Positions 33,694 through 44,355 of a stretch of DNA of 64,000 nt are shown in pieces. Source of the stretch: Megamerina dolium (taxonomy: Eukaryota; Arthropoda; Insecta; Diptera; Megamerinidae); the NCBI GenBank assembly GCA_963854835.1, contig OY978527.1:36742540-36806539 (forward strand), read 5' to 3'. Every line of letters starts with the position of its first letter. Positions within the stretch are counted from its first letter, which is position 1. The notes beneath the pieces are model-generated. The model saw only the letters and a list, made by a program, of their open reading frames with translations, ran no database searches and was not told where the DNA came from. The position numbers and the translations under genes were made by a program.

Positions 33694-33965
33694 ATTAATT
33701 CTTGCCGAACGGCGAAATCAAAAAAAATATATTTTCACCTTGAGCTTAAGCTCAACTTTATTTCTTCATCTTCAACTTAGAACTGGCTCACAAAATTGCT
33801 TAATGCTAAACCTTTGCCAAAAATCCCTACCTACGTCACGTTGCACTAGCATGTGCTGGGAACCAACTTTCGCAACGCTTGCAAGTATTGCCTTGCGCGT
33901 GTGGTGTAATTCGACTGTTGCGACATTCCGCATTTGACACCTTGCAAAACGTGGGAATGTTAACT
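33694..33965 (-). repeat. gypsy 5' LTR, full length (272 bp)
   Basis: On the minus strand it starts AGTTAACATTCCC at 33965 and ends AAGAATTAATT at 33694, followed by the primer-binding site. The flank at 33966 (TGCATATATCTG) is the host sequence found at 52776 in unit 4. Confidence 0.9.
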
Positions 33966-35504
33966 TGCATATATCTGTAATTGTTGAAATATGTGTATAC
34001 ATAGTCGTATGTATGCATTACAAATAAAACACATAAGCATTGCAATTGCTAAAAGCGTATGTATCTAGAGTGGTTGGCACATATGAACCATTCTGCAGGG
34101 TAACTATGTATCAGCTGCAGTGCGATAGTGTGTGCGGCCGCATGGATTTGTGTTGATAACGACAACATCCTGTCATGGAGGATGTGTTTAAGGATATGTT
34201 CATATGTCATTGTTGTTGTTGTATTCCACACACTCTTGTATTTCCCATCTCTCTTTCTCTCTCTCTCTCTCTCGCTGAGGGTGGGTATGTACCATCTCCC
34301 CCATGGAAAACAATAATGTTTGTCAAGTTAATATGGAGATTCTCAAGATACACTATATTACGTACTTTCAGACACAAACATACAAGTATAAGCTATTGTC
34401 ATTGTTGTTGTTAGTGGTTATTGCCATAATGATGCTCATGTTGCAACTACATAGAAATAAAAAGTATGCTACATTTAGATGGACAAATGCTATATAATAC
34501 ACGTATATTAGTTTACATATTGTGAGTTATAACATCCCAATGGGTACCATGAGCAGTTGGGTCTATATAAAAACAAGGAGAAAGAATGAGAGCGCCCAGG
34601 AATAACTACTGAGATGTATGCTTTAATGCTTGAATTATTATTTTGCTAAATAATACAATAATAATAATGATAATAATAATCATAGGGACCATAAGTCTTT
34701 GACTCTTGCATTACAGTTGTGTTGTGCGGGTTTGTTATGGCTGCTTTCGGTTCCTCTCTCGCAGAGGTAAAGTTAATATTGTCAATGCTACATAGCTTCA
34801 TACTGAGTTAGTGTCATTTTGAAGCGTATGTTATTACCTTATAGTTGTGCATATATATATTTATATATATACGGACTATGTAGGTTAGATATTAGTGAAT
34901 AAATGAACAGTTGAATTTTTTCATTTTTCAACAATATTACATATAGTGTGCCTTAAATTTGTATGCCGCTACAAACTACTACCTAATTTTATTACTCAAC
35001 ACATTTACAAGTGTGCTAAGGCAGGTACAATAGTCTCAGTATATTGTATTAGCAGTTGTTCCAATAGAACATTGAAGTGCTTTCTAGTATTCCACGAGCA
35101 ATCAATATAAGATGACATTGGGCCCTAGCGAAGGTTTCTCAAAGCAAACATTTTGAATTATATTTGTGACGACTCGAAAAACCCTAATGTGATGGCAGAA
35201 ATCTGATCACGAATTCACCAAAAATCCATGAAATGTGGCTATTCGGTTCAGTTGAATATTTGATTTTTTCGTGGATCTGACAAAGCAATAAAACAAAAAG
35301 CAATTAGAATTTACAGAAATCACATTCAATGCATTTTTGATAGCTAAAGCAAAACCTTTAGGATATTTCATAATACAAAACAAAAAAAAAAAACAAAAAA
35401 CAGCAAAAATAGATATTGTGAAATTAGAAAGAAATCCGATCTAGCGACCAAAACTCCAAAGAATGCAACTATTCCAGTTTGTTGATATCTTCTTCATCTT
35501 ATGT
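33966..35504. repeat. unit 1 spacer, duplicated at 52776-54325
   Basis: Collinear with 52776-54325 with scattered substitutions and indels (for example a longer CT microsatellite at 34250-34272). It includes a TAA/ATA microsatellite near 34660-34680. No frame shows coding character; the shared open frames are explained by the duplication. Confidence 0.85.
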
Positions 35505-35775
35505 GGCCATAACAACCTGTGATCGATTTAGGCCGAACATATAATGCGACGCCATTCTTAACTGTTCTCCGCTTGCTGGCGCCAATTGGATATTCCAAGC
35601 GCCGTCAGGTTACCCAACACTTGGTCCTTCCAACGGAGGTTTGATTCCTTCTTCTGCGTCTTCCAGCCGGTGCCGAATTAAATACCCTCTTCGCTGGAGC
35701 GTTTTCTTCCATTCGCTCGACACGACCGAGTCAGCACAGCTGCTGGATTTTGATTCGCTTGACTATGTCAATATC
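35505..35775 (-). pseudogene. family R LINE 3' fragment, intact empty site
   Basis: Same fragment as 19640-19928 plus 24216-24230. On the plus strand it reads GATTCGCTTGACTATGTCAA and on into TATCAGTGGTG without the Jockey insertion. On the minus strand it encodes the frameshifted C-terminal tail and 3' UTR of the family R reverse transcriptase. Confidence 0.85.
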
Positions 35776-35789
35776 AGTGGTGTTTATAC

Positions 35790-36210
35790 GAGTACAGCCT
35801 GAGATTTCTGCAAATACAATATATTAGCTGAGCTTAGGCTTCTCAGATTAAACTCCTGTTCACATCCCTCAGTCCACGTCGGTCGGTCGATATCCATAAA
35901 GACAGTGCGGCAGTAGTTCTTCAGTATTACATAGTCACTCCATTACTTCCGGGAGGTCAAAGAAGACTGTGAAATTCTTGCTAAATATCACAGCAAGTAT
36001 GATGTAATTGTTTTTTTTATTATTCGGTGTTTGCGGCATGAGCTAACTTCCATGGCCGTAGATTCTCACATTCCAACAGCCCGCATCTCCCAGGCTCAGC
36101 ACTTTTGGCTGCTGACTGTGCAATAAATAGATCTAGCGGGATCAGGTGCATTAGGATATTTAGAGCCTTCGCCAGCACATGCTGTCTTTTAGATTCCTGT
36201 CATTTTGGCT
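35790..36210 (-). pseudogene. eroded LINE reverse transcriptase fragment, unit 2 copy
   Basis: Nearly identical to 24240-24660, with the same ALNILMHLIPLDLF stretch on the minus strand. It is part of the duplicated unit and has no open frame of its own. Confidence 0.4.
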
Positions 36211-36477
36211 TGATAAAATCAAATTTTATAAATTTGTTTTTTCATTAGCTCTGAAGCTTTTCTATTTGAATCCAGAAATTGAACTCGTAACACAAATATT
36301 ATGTCCAATATACTGGCGCATTTGCCTTGGTGAACGATCGATCTACTTTGAAATCAAGTAAATTATATTGTAATAAATCGATGACCTTTTAGAAAATGAC
36401 ACATACAATATTATACAAATTTCAATCAATTAAAATATTATTGTAAATTTTTGTGATTTATTTCCAAAATCACTCGC

Positions 36478-37267
36478 TTAAACTCGAACCAATTCTATAT
36501 AGAAGACAAAACATAAAAATTGTGCCATATTATTAGTAGAACCTAAATTTGAAATAATTTTAAAGTCGCCTTCCAAGTGTTTGTCTGGCAAAGAGGGTAT
36601 CACTAAATCAGCAACCACATTTATATCAACAGTTAGCTGAAATTACATAAAATGTATTTAAAAAAAAATGTCTTTCTCTTTGACTTTATTAAAGTTTATC
36701 CACCATCACTTACATTCTTAGGTATCGGACATTTACGATTCTCCATTGGCACTGTTTTTATAAAACGATACCAATAATCGGTTGGATTGAATAAGGCTTG
36801 ACAAAAATCAGGACGATAAACATGATAAATTGTTGATATCCATTCATCTCGTTGGCGTTTATATAAACGCCCATTCAACTTGATTAAATAAATAAAATAT
36901 AAATTTCAAATTTAATTACGATCATCATGTCAATTAAGGTATGATCACATATGTACCGGAGCAGGTTGCGTAATTCCTTCTTTTAACGATATATGCCCAT
37001 ACGCATGTATACTACCATTATTCAGCAAGTCATATGTTATATTACTGATGTCAAAGAATTTATCAGTAAAATCATTCGGATAATCATCACATTTTGAAAA
37101 AATTTCTTCTTCCAAGAGCAACACTTTATAATCATAAGCAGTCTGAAAATGCAATTTTTAATGTGCAATTCGTCTACTCTGTCTTCAAATTCGTACACAC
37201 TTACGTTCATCTGAATCCATATGCAGATCAGCAGCAATTTTCCAACCGATGCTAGTAACTTTGTCAT
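36478..37267 (-). CDS. secreted DUF1091/CheB-like protein, gene copy B
   Basis: Exons 37205-37267, 36957-37142, 36714-36878 and 36478-36636, with the same lengths and phases as copy A, giving 190 residues. The signal peptide ends IWIQMN. Exon 2 differs from A at DFTDKFFDISNITYD. Exon 3 starts LNGRLYKRQRDEW. Exon 4 reads SLPDKHLEGDFKIISNL and FLCFVFYIELV. All Cys positions are kept and there is no stop or splice-site loss, so the gene could be functional. Compared with A, C and D, about 20 bp between the TATA box and the ATG are missing, leaving almost no room for a 5' UTR. Function as for copy A, by family resemblance only. Confidence 0.78.
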
Positions 37268-37301
37268 AGCTTTGTTATGGATTTAAATTATTATTCAAAT
37301 G

Positions 37302-37309
37302 CTTTTATA
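37302..37309 (-). promoter_or_regulatory. TATA box of gene copy B, unusually close to the ATG
   Basis: TATAAAAG lies only 35 bp upstream of the start codon, against 55 bp in the other copies. Initiation about 30 bp downstream would fall almost at the ATG. Confidence 0.5.
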
Positions 37310-37639
37310 GTCAAAAAGTGAAAATAATTTGTTATTTTCATAGAAACAAATTACGGCTAAATTAAAGATATCATATATCTCATGTAAACATGAAACGGAA
37401 ATGTTATACACTCATATATTATTATACAGCTATTCGATTAAATATATAGATATGAGCTGTAATAACAAATAGCAAAAATTAATTGTCATTCCGTAACTGC
37501 AAGTGATTACTTGATTACTTCTTTTGAACCTTCAAGTCTGTAAATCTGATTTCTTTAGACAATCGGCACTTTGACTTAGATCGGTTTCAGAATGGTGCGG
37601 TATATACAAGTATTCTGGACCAATATTCTACGAACAGTG

Positions 37640-37990
37640 GACTATGAAACTGCCAAGTTGACGTTCGACAATAACTTACACACACACACACATTCTGGGT
37701 AGAGCGGACTGGGAGTATGGCAGTAACTCTGTCAATGAACCAATCCACTTTTACATCGACTGTTCTAAGCGTAATGGATGAACGGGAGGAGCGGTATTTT
37801 CGGAAACCCTTTGAGTCCGCATATTCTGAAGGTTGCCGGACCAATGTAGGGTCTTTCAAGACCAGAGCTCTTGACAATTCATGAGGTTCATGCAAGTGGC
37901 ATCAGTGGAACATAATAATGGACGAAATCTCTAGAATCAGTTAATCCAAATTCATCAGTATCCCGTGATTACCGAATATCTCTTAACCCT
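37640..37990 (+). pseudogene. LINE RNase H fragment, unit 2 copy
   Basis: The plus strand reads FYIDCSKRNG, a stop, TGGAVFSETL and RLPDQCRVFQ, a more damaged version of the unit 1 fragment. A CA microsatellite lies at about 37678-37691. It ends at the LOA-like LINE. Confidence 0.55.
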
Positions 37991-38009
37991 AATTTTCTAG
38001 AGTATCATT

Positions 38010-41000
38010 TTTATACCCTGCATAATGCAATATGCAAGGTATATTCATTTCGGTCAGATGTTTGTGTCCACTTGAAGGAATCTCCGGAGATATAGATATA
38101 TATTCGTGATCAGTGTCGCATACATTTTCGATTTAACGATGTACGTCCGTCCGTCCGCCTGTCTGTCACCTGGCTGGTTCGCACGATAACTTGAGCAAAT
38201 ATTGAGCTATTTTGACGAAATTTGTGTTTTCTGCTGAGGTTCAAGATAGTATCAACCTTAATCTGTTCAGGATCAATGAATCTTTTCGACTACCGCATGC
38301 CTGTTTGGGCTCTCCAGTAAACGGTTAGACTAATTTTTTCCTTTTCACATATTAAGTTGTTCATGAAGCTACTGTTTACCCCGCAGAAGGGTTCTGGGCC
38401 TATGAAAGGAGTGTCGGCGCCCTTTTTGGCCAGTAAATCTGCCATTTCATTTCCTGCGTGCCCCTGGTGTCCCGGTACCCATATTAGAGTCACAGAGTTC
38501 CACTTTGCTAAGATGTTGAGGAGTTCAAAGCATTGTCCAACCAACTTAGATTGGAACGAGAAATTCATTAGTGATTTTAGAGCTGTCTGACTGTCCGATA
38601 GAATGCATATGTTGGTTCCTCGAGTGCCTCTACGTAGACATTCTCTGACAGATAGCTCTAAGGCGTGGACCTCCGCCTGAAAAATGGAATCTATTTTTCC
38701 CATTGCAATTGCCTTCCGGAAATTTGGACCTACAATTCCCGCTCCAGCACTGCCATCTTCCATTTTGGACGCATCAGTGTACCATAGCTGTGAGCCCCGT
38801 TCTAGAAATATTTCGTTGTTTCTCCACGCTGAGAAATATTAATTTTTTATCCATCCTGTAAAAAACCGTGAGGCCCTGTGAATTCCAGACTACGTCTAAA
38901 ATCTTAAAGTGCCCTTTTAGGTTACCTTCTTTCAGGTGAATAGAGTTCGAAAGCCTTATGGCTGCACTGGCTGCTGTCCTCTTAACAATGAGGTGTAGAG
39001 GATTGAGACCTGTGATTATTCCTAAAGCTGCTGTGGGGCTAGTTCTCATCGCTCCCGTTACGTTCAAACAGGCTATTCGATGAATCCTGTTAAGGATCAT
39101 CTGAGTCCCAATTTGATTTACCTTCGGCCACCATGCCAGAGAGGCATAGGTGATCATTGGTACTATTACAGTTTTGTAAGACCACGCCATCATTTTAGGT
39201 CGTAGTTCTAAAGTTTTACCTACAGCCTTTGGCAAGCGAAGGTAGCCCTCAGGGCTTTGTTCGTGATGTATTATAAATGGTTGTTCCAAGTAAGAGTTTT
39301 ATCCAGGATTACTCCCAAATATTTCATCTCCTCAGAGAGTGTTAGTTCTGTTTCACCTAACTTCAAGATCCCTAAATTCAACTTCCTCCTCTTCGTGAAG
39401 GGTACGAGCGTCGCTTTGCTAGGGTTTATCGAAAGTTCTTTCTCTTCACACCAGTCTTGTGTGATGTCAAGAGAAATAACTTTCGATAGGTAGAGTCAAA
39501 TTTGCCTCTAACCATAATTATTAAGTCATCTGCAATGCCCTGAACTTCGTATCCGAGATCATCGAGAGGTTGTAAAAGCTTGTCAATGACCAATAACCAT
39601 AGGAGCGGCGATAAAACGCTTCCTTGAGGACAACCCTTGGTTGTCTTGACAATTAAGTTTTCTGTCCCCATTTCGTAAATTAATGTCCTATTTTTCAGCA
39701 TATTAAGAACGCATGTTATGATCAGTCTATGAATTTTCTTCCTGACCATACCTGTTGAAAGTAGCATTATCAAAAGCTCCTGTAATGTCAACCGATGTAC
39801 AAAGAGCTATTTCTTTACCCTCTAATGCCTGTTTGATTTTACTCGTTAGGCAATGTATTGCAGTCTCAGTCGACTTCCCTGACTGGTAAGCATATTGTTC
39901 AGTAAAGAGTGGTGTATCTTTAAAATAAACTTCCCTGATGTACTGATCTATAATTTTTGCCATTGCTTTTAGCAGGAAGGATGTTAGGCATATGGGCCGA
40001 AAGGATTTGGGCGTGTGATCAGCCTTTTCTCCTGCTTTCGGGATGAAAGCGACCCTTGATTTTGTCCATGATTTAGGCACTGCACCTAATTCCAGGCTTA
40101 TTCTGAAAATTTTTGTAAGAATTGGTGCTAATACTTTAGCCCCTTGCCGGAGAAGGCAAGGTTTAATATCATCAACACCCGGAGATTGCCCATTTAGTTT
40201 TATTGACGGTAAACATTTTACGAGCTAGTGATAGTGACCTGCGTGTAGCCATCAAGAAAGTGATATCCTCGATGCTTTCACAGTCCTCATCACAGGTGGC
40301 ACAGCCTGAAAAGTGAGAGTCCAGCAGTAAATGTCCCGTTTCATAATTTCAATCTGCCTTTTTAAGTGTAGAAAGGCCAACTGAGTAATCTTTTTTGAGC
40401 GATTTCTGGAGTCTGGTAGCTACTGGGAGCGCCTCGATCTCCTCGCAAAACCTTTTCCATGAGTCTCTCTTAGATTCTCTCAGTTTGTTATTGTAAGCCG
40501 TTAAGGCACATTTATAGGATACTCAGTCTCCATTAGACTTGGCTCTGTTGAAAAGCTGACCTGCTTTCTGGCGTAACTTGTTAAGTTCCTCGCTCCACCA
40601 AGGGACATTCCTAGGACGTTTCTTCACCAGCAAGTCGCAGCTCTTTTCAAAAGCTTCAGTTATTGTTTCTTCAAGTTTCCTGACCTCGAGGTCCAGTTCT
40701 TGAGAATTGTTAATTCTCTCATTTAGGCACCCTAAATTTTGCTCTAAGTAGAAGTTCCTAGCATTCCTAATTTCGAAGATGTCTTCATGACCTTCGCCTT
40801 TTAGGTCAAAGCGTATATAACGATGATCCGACAAGGAGACTTCATCTAACACCCTCCAGTTAGAAATGTTGTTAGGTATAAATGCACTAGTTAGAGTGAG
40901 ATCTAGCACCTCCCCCCTGATTGCATTTACAAAAGTTGGTTCATTTCCCCTATTTAACACCACAATGTTGTTAGTAGTAATGAAATAAAAAAGTTACTCA

Positions 41001-41565
41001 CCTAGAGTGTTTGTATCCGTACTTCCCCATGCCGTATGATGTGCATTTGCGTCGCAACATATCACCCATTTAAGATTCCCAGTGAGGCAGTAACCCATGA
41101 GCTGTTGGAGCTCCTGGTTACTGCCTGGTACAACTGGTACACGTTGTAAGAGCTCTGAAATTGGAAGAAATTTTAAATTTTTTTTTGCGGCCTTGGATGG
41201 ACACAAAGTCCAGACAATTTTGTTCAACCATGGCACTGAGTCTGTATGAGGCGCTATTGCCCGGTGGAAATTTATTTGGGGGCATTTGAGCTGCCTTCAA
41301 CTGCCAGTGTGCATTCGAGGTGGAGCCTGTGACATTATTTCCGAGACTGGCCCCTTCGGACCTTACCACCTTTTGTGCTTCGCAAGGTTTCCCTGGCCTC
41401 CGGATCCTTGCGTTCCAATTTCCTGAGTCGATCCGAGAGCAGAGATGGTTTTGGACGCCGGGCACTGGTGCCTTTCTCTACCATCGGTGCTGGCTTTACG
41501 GTGCTGGAAACTGTTTTCGGCTTTCGGCTATTTGCTTGCGCACGAGCCGCCGCCGAGGTCGAAAT
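38010..41565 (-). pseudogene. LOA-like LINE (endonuclease-RT-RNase H), broken
   Basis: Minus-strand frames give, in order: endonuclease (about 41236-40523, with CCDANAHHTAWGS and SLSDHRY); reverse transcriptase (about 40080-38900, with FRPICLTSFLLKAM, VDITGAFDNA, KGCPQGSVLSPLLW and a GIADD catalytic box); and RNase H (38290-38800, with YTDASK, QAEVHALE, LSDSQTAL and GNEMADLL). RNase H plus the 'SFLLK' motif points to the LOA/Bilbo group. At least five frameshifts are present. About 120 bp near 41165-41200 are missing relative to the unit 3 copy. Beyond 41565 similarity to unit 3 stops, so ORF1 is lost here. Confidence 0.85.
38012..38043. repeat. 32-bp imperfect palindrome at the LINE 3' end
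   Basis: The sequence starts TATACCCTGCAT and ends ATGCAAGGTATA. By eye 14 of 16 positions pair. The same palindrome is at 47710-47741. It is followed by a GTCC/GTCT-rich microsatellite (38145-38168). Confidence 0.7.
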
Positions 41566-41843
41566 TTTGCTACGTGTTATACTGAATCGTTACAGTAATT
41601 AAGATCTTGCAAAATTTTTCATTTAGTGAAAAGATTATTTTTACGTTTTCACTCAATTTAATGCAAATTTTTTATATACAATGGCCCTAAATAAGCTTTT
41701 GTTAGTAATAATTTTTGATATCTAAGGAATTATACTTGTATACCTACTGCGTATATACATTCAAGTATATATATCTTATATATATTTCTATACATTATGT
41801 ATATTTGTTTATATATTCACTCATATGTATGTATACATAATAA
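41566..41843. other. unassigned AT-rich spacer
   Basis: Sequence not shared with the other units; TA-rich near 41760-41830. No feature recognised. Confidence 0.4.
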
Positions 41844-41845
41844 TA

Positions 41846-43103
41846 TTGGGTGATCCAAGTAGACATACTTTTTTCAATAGTCTTTTTTTGACAGATCACG
41901 TGTGAATCGTGTCATGCTGTCATGTTATTTTTGTTTAGTATTGTTTGGCATTTCATCATGGAAAGACTTACTCCTGAACAACGTTTACAAATCCTTCAAC
42001 TTTATTACGAAAATTCACGTTCTGTGAGGAATGTCTTCCGTACACTTCGTTCAACTTATGGTCAACATAATCGGCCTACTGAGCGTACTATTCACAACAT
42101 CATCACCCATCTTGAGACCCAGAATTCATTATTGGATAATAATCGACCGAATAGACCACGTCCAGCACGCAGTGAAGAAAATATAGCGGCCGTAGCTGAG
42201 AGTGTACACGAAGACCGTGGAGAGTCGATTCGACGCCGTTCGCAGCAACTCGAACTGACGTATGGAACGACAGCTTGTGCAAGAACTGAAGCCGCCCGAC
42301 CATCCCAAGCGACATCGCTTCGCTCTATGGGCTCTTGAAAAGTTCCAAGAAGATCCGACGTTTTCGAGCCAAATTTTGTTCAGCGATGAGGCCCATTTCT
42401 GGCTCAACGAGTATGTAAACAAGCAAAATTACCGCATTTGGGACGAAGAGCAACCTGAAGAGATTCAACAGCTGCCACTTCATCCAGAACAAACAACGGT
42501 TTGGTGTGGTTTGTGGGCCGGTGGAATAATCGGTCCATATTTCTTCAAAAATTATGCCGGTGAGAACGTAACCGTCAATGGCGACCGTTATCGTGCCATG
42601 ATATCCGACTATTTGATGCCTAAAATTGAAGCTCGTGATCTCGGCGACATTTGGTTTCAACAAGATGGCGCCGCTTCGCACACATCGTATCAATCCATGG
42701 ACTTATTGGGAGAACACTTCAGTGAGCAGATAATTTCACGTTTTGGGCGGGTCGATTGGCCACCAAGATCGTGTGATATCACACCGTTAGACTTTTTCCT
42801 GTGGCGATATGTAAAGTCTAAAGTTTATGCGGACAAACCCGCTTCGATTCAGGCCTTGGAGCAAAACATCACGCGTGTCATTCGCCAGTTACCAGTCGAA
42901 ATGCTCGAACGAGTCATCGAAAATTGGACTCAACGGATGGGCCATCTGAAACGTAGCCGCGGCCAACATTTGAAAGACATAATCTTCAAAAAATATATGC
43001 CAAAGAATGTTGTTTCAAATGATAATAAACATTCCCCATTCAATTTGAATTTTCTGTGTTTTTTTCTTTAAAAAAGTAGGGAACCTCGAAATGGATCACG
43101 CTT
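41846..43103 (+). mobile_element. D,D41D ('rosa'-type) mariner with ends and TA duplication
   Basis: A 1258-bp element. The two ends share GTGATCCA and TACTTTTTT in inverted orientation (left about 41846-41874, right about 43072-43103). They are flanked by TA at 41844-41845 and 43104-43105. The transposase inside has 41 residues between the second and third catalytic Asp, the spacing of the rosa group described from tephritid flies. Confidence 0.85.
41958..43071 (+). pseudogene. D,D41D mariner transposase, one frameshift
   Basis: Translation from MERLTPEQRLQILQLYY (41958) gives the helix-turn-helix half up to LELTYGTT near 42270. The frame then changes, and the remaining 269 codons (42262-43071) are open. 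That part carries LFSDEAHFWLN (first Asp), GIIGPYFFKNYAG, WFQQDGAASHTS (second Asp) and DWPPRSCDITPLDFFLW (third Asp after 41 residues). The jump from YGTT to QLVQELK removes the end of the DNA-binding half, so I infer a short deletion. Apart from that, the catalytic half is the best preserved DNA-transposon domain in the window. Confidence 0.92.
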
Positions 43104-43105
43104 TA

Positions 43106-43559
43106 TATCCGTATATAATTCCATATATAATAATCATAACACATTTGAATTTTATCATTGCTGAAATAATATAAAACTTTATTTGAACTGAAACGAATTT
43201 GACTGCTTTTAATAATTGTGATATTATGTCCGTGTAAAATAAAATATTTGATATGCGGCAACTCTGAGATGAGAGTTTCGTTATCAAATGATTGTATAAA
43301 AAATGTGCAATATTACTTATTTCTACTACTATTGCTCCTACTACTACTACTACTATTTTTACATTATAAAAGACATTTAAATACACATAAAAATTTTATA
43401 GTTTGCAAGAAAAGTCCGATTTACATGTAGTATAATAAGTGCAAACAAAAAATGTGCAACATTCCATACTACGGCAACACTGTTTGAGAATTATAGTTCT
43501 TGCTTGAGAGATGGTGTGTTTCTTTTCTGATCTTTAGTGTTTCCGCAAATTTCGTGCTA
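43106..43559. other. spacer with CTA microsatellite
   Basis: AT-rich; CTACTACTA repeats at 43325-43356. AAAAAATGTGCAA occurs twice (about 43298 and 43448). No gene recognised. Confidence 0.4.
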
Positions 43560-44355
43560 TGAAGATCATGGAAGCGGGAATGTATTATGCCTTTAGTGTA
43601 TTTCTTACTTCCCTTACCCCTGAGAACAGATTAACCTCTTACCTAGCACTCGCTGGCTCTTTGACTGTTTTACGAGCCGAAAATGTGCCCAACCCTGGTC
43701 TAGACGATGAGAAGAAACCGGTGTCCATAACTAACCTTCGGTGTGAGTGTCCGTGTTTGCAGCGACCAGGCTGCAGAATGACAAATCTAGGCAGTCACTT
43801 CATGCATGAGCGCCCCGAGCTGGTTTATTGTCAGCTAGGAAATATTCTATACTTTACCCGAAGCTCGGGTTGGTTTACAACGTAAATGGGGTAGTCCGTC
43901 TGTGACATCACAGCGGGCCTTACTTGGACAACTGCCGCAATAGAGTCTAAATATGACATATTCAGTAAACTGCTGAAGATGTTCAGTGAAACTACTGCAC
44001 CTGCTCCTTTTTCTTTAATAACTGTGGTAATTTTCAGTATCCTACTCTCATAAAAAAGAAATTTCGATACAATATTTTAATTACATGATTTTGATCATTT
44101 TTGAAAAATATGAGATGTCATAACCTAAAGCATGAGCATAAGTCAAAGACGAAAAACGAAGGCCCATAATTATAAACAAAGTTAGAATCATCTGAAATTT
44201 AAAATTGAGATGACTGACATATGGTATTTCCCCATAAAAAAATCTGTCAAAAAGCCAAAAATCAAAAGGATGAATTCTAATTTTGACTATAACTACGAAC
44301 CAGACAGTCTTAGCCTTAGATCTATCATATCGAAAACTGAAGAGATTCGAATATT
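43560..44355 (+). pseudogene. LINE RNase H C-terminal tail and 3' UTR, unit 2 copy
   Basis: Plus-strand frames read GLDDEKKPV, ETGVH in a second frame, then CECPCLQRPGCRMTNLGSHF and LGNILYFTRSSGWFTT. This is the Cys/His tail after RNase H in R1/I-type LINEs. The match to 51905-52520 starts at about 43699. The open frame 43559-43885 therefore looks like transposon tail, not a host gene. The rest, to 44355, is non-coding and shared with unit 4. Confidence 0.6.

Larger units (their letters stand above)
26881..33965 (-). mobile_element. gypsy-type (errantivirus-like) LTR retrotransposon, defective
   Basis: A minus-strand element of 7.1 kb. Its order is 5' LTR (33694-33965), primer-binding site, ~1-kb leader, gag, pol, env, polypurine tract, and a partial 3' LTR (26881-26994). 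The LTR starts AGTTAACA and ends TTAATT, as in the gypsy group. The 114 bp shared by the two LTRs differ at one position, so insertion was recent. Even so gag, pol and env each carry frameshifts. The right flank begins TGCATA, an alternating purine-pyrimidine site of the kind gypsy elements choose. The left LTR end and its target duplication are missing. Confidence 0.95.
19640..35504. repeat. segmental duplication unit 1 (contains gene copy A)
   Basis: Without the Jockey (19929-24215) and gypsy (26881-33965) insertions, this unit is collinear with unit 2 (from 35505) on its left part: LINE fragment, gene, RNase H fragment. It is collinear with unit 4 (49966-54600) from the gene's 3' flank to the next LINE fragment. 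The order in each unit is family R fragment (-), eroded LINE (-), gene (-), RNase H fragment (+), spacer. Relative to unit 4 it lacks about 814 bp (equivalent to 51962-52775) at the gypsy insertion. Confidence 0.85.
35505..44355. repeat. segmental duplication unit 2 (contains gene copy B)
   Basis: Collinear with unit 1 from the family R fragment to about 37980, then carries the LOA-like LINE (38010-41565). After a stretch not shared with other units (41566-43560, including a D,D41D mariner) the unit resumes at about 43690-44355, matching 51905-52520 of unit 4. It ends at the mariner 44356-45421. Confidence 0.75.

Noticed and set aside
43559..43885. A 108-codon Cys-rich frame that looked like a possible host gene
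   Set aside because: Its second half (CECPCLQ ... GSHF ... SSGWFTT) fits the Cys/His tail after RNase H of a LINE, and the paralogue at 51905-52100 is broken by stops.
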